Of a stretch of DNA of 21,468 nt, positions 20,723 through 21,468 are shown piece by piece. Position 1 is the stretch's first letter, and each line of letters starts with the position of its first letter. A program made the position numbers and the translations under genes. Under the pieces are notes generated by a model, which had not been told where the DNA came from, ran no database searches, and saw only the letters and a list, made by a program, of their open reading frames with translations. The DNA lies in contig CBDTXZ010000038.1 of assembly GCA_965364515.1 (NCBI GenBank), positions 1 to 21,468 on the forward strand, read 5' to 3'. Origin of the DNA: JAHEDH01 sp965364515. Lineage in GTDB: Bacteria > Actinomycetota > Acidimicrobiia > Spongiisociales > ZC4RG35.

Positions 20723-21457
20723 TCAGCGCCGTTGGAGCTTCGAGAGCAGCCGCAGGAACTCGAGGTACAGCCAGACGATCGTGACCATCAGACCGAAGGC
20801 GGCATACCAGTTCATGTAGCCGGGAGCCCGGCCTTTCACACCGCGCTCGATCAGATCGAAATCGAGCAGCAGGTTGAAGGCAGCGATCCCGATCACGAGC
20901 AGGCTGAACCCGATGCCGAGCAGCCCGGCATCCCAGATCAGCGGGACACCGATGTCGAAGAACGACAATCCGAAGCTGATCAAGTAGAAGGCGAAGATCG
21001 CCAGCGTCGCACCCGTCACGATCGACCGCAGCCGGGCGGTCACCTCGATGGTCCGTGTGACGTAGAGCACCGCCATCACGAACGTCGTGACGGTGGTTGC
21101 CAGAATCGCCTGGACGATGAGCCCATCGTATGCGGTCTCGTAGAGGCGCGACACCACGCCAACGATGGCTCCCTCGACGACTGCGTAGACCGGTCCGATG
21201 AACGGCGCCCAGGTCGGTTTCAGGCTCCCTGCGATGACCGCGATGATCGCGACGACGAAAGCGCCGAGCACCCAACTGGGGAACGATTCGCCTTCGAACT
21301 GGGTCCACCCGAAGATCGCCGCGGGCACGAACAGCGCCGAGAGGATGGCGAACGAGCGGATGACGCCGTTCCCAGTCATCACTCCGTCGGTCGTGGTGAT
21401 CGGTCCGGTTTGTTGTTGACGCGTGTCGAAAGCTCTGGCGAGAACGGGATTGGCCAC
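20723..21457 (-). CDS. Bax inhibitor-1/YccA family membrane protein
   Basis: The protein has 244 residues. A polar N-terminus (MANPVLARAFDTRQQQ) is followed by about seven hydrophobic spans, including VLGAFVVAIIAVIAG, AILATTVTTFVMAVLYV, ATLAIFAFYLISFGLSFF and LLVIGIAAFNLLLDFDLIERG. The pair of acidic residues in LLDFDLIERGV and the WYAAFGLMVTIVWLYLEFLRLL end are typical of actinobacterial BI-1/YccA proteins. Some members act as pH-gated calcium leak channels; the role in bacteria is otherwise unclear. The start is GTG with AGGAGG just upstream. The upstream region lies outside the window. Confidence 0.92.
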   Translation of the reverse strand: MANPVLARAFDTRQQQTGPITTTDGVMTGNGVIRSFAILSALFVPAAIFGWTQFEGESFPSWVLGAFVVAIIAVIAGSLKPTWAPFIGPVYAVVEGAIVGVVSRLYETAYDGLIVQAILATTVTTFVMAVLYVTRTIEVTARLRSIVTGATLAIFAFYLISFGLSFFDIGVPLIWDAGLLGIGFSLLVIGIAAFNLLLDFDLIERGVKGRAPGYMNWYAAFGLMVTIVWLYLEFLRLLSKLQRR

Positions 21458-21468
21458 ACGACCTCCTG

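Overview
The window is high-GC DNA with dense, often overlapping genes, many GTG starts, an actinobacterial-type LexA box and a DUF222/13E12 HNH gene. These point to a chromosomal segment of an actinobacterium, possibly class Acidimicrobiia; that placement is inference. I saw no tRNA, rRNA, CRISPR array, insertion sequence or phage gene.

Left third (1-5328, all minus strand): the front of a bacterial microcompartment (BMC) operon that runs off the left edge. In transcription order it holds a small winged-helix regulator, an RpiB-like sugar-phosphate isomerase, a deoxyribose-phosphate aldolase (DeoC), a tandem-domain shell protein (BMC-T), a hexameric shell protein (BMC-H), a pentameric vertex protein (BMC-P), a CoA-acylating aldehyde dehydrogenase, a second BMC-T and a second BMC-P (cut by the edge). 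DeoC splits deoxyribose-5-phosphate into glyceraldehyde-3-phosphate and acetaldehyde, and the dehydrogenase turns acetaldehyde into acetyl-CoA, so the shell would confine acetaldehyde. This content matches the little-studied SPU (sugar-phosphate-utilising) class of BMC loci. All three enzymes carry an amphipathic N-terminal helix of the kind that targets cargo to shells. The first gene reads from a good -35/-10 promoter buried in a 36-bp imperfect palindrome, which suggests autoregulation of the whole operon.

Middle (5581-14393): a divergent MFS exporter with its own palindromic operator; an AlkA-like DNA glycosylase; a secreted lipoprotein hydrolase and 6-phosphogluconolactonase (minus strand); an EEP-family phosphohydrolase overlapping an alpha/beta hydrolase; ribosomal protein L25 (CTC type) followed by peptidyl-tRNA hydrolase; a VOC-family protein; and glycerol kinase.

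Right third (14445-21457): a DUF222/HNH endonuclease behind a LexA/SOS box; a DGPF (YCII-like) protein translationally coupled to an ECF42-type sigma factor with a C-terminal extension and a matching candidate promoter; glycerol-3-phosphate dehydrogenase GlpD (partner of the glycerol kinase); divergent PgsA phosphatidylglycerophosphate synthase coupled to an NAD-dependent epimerase; and a Bax-inhibitor-1/YccA membrane protein.

Main points for a second look: the SPU-type BMC with a Cys-rich linker in DeoC and an RpiB homologue lacking the usual catalytic Cys or Glu; the operator/promoter of the BMC regulator; and two housekeeping genes, pth and pgsA, that have no ATG/GTG/TTG where homologues start and appear to use ATC and ATT.
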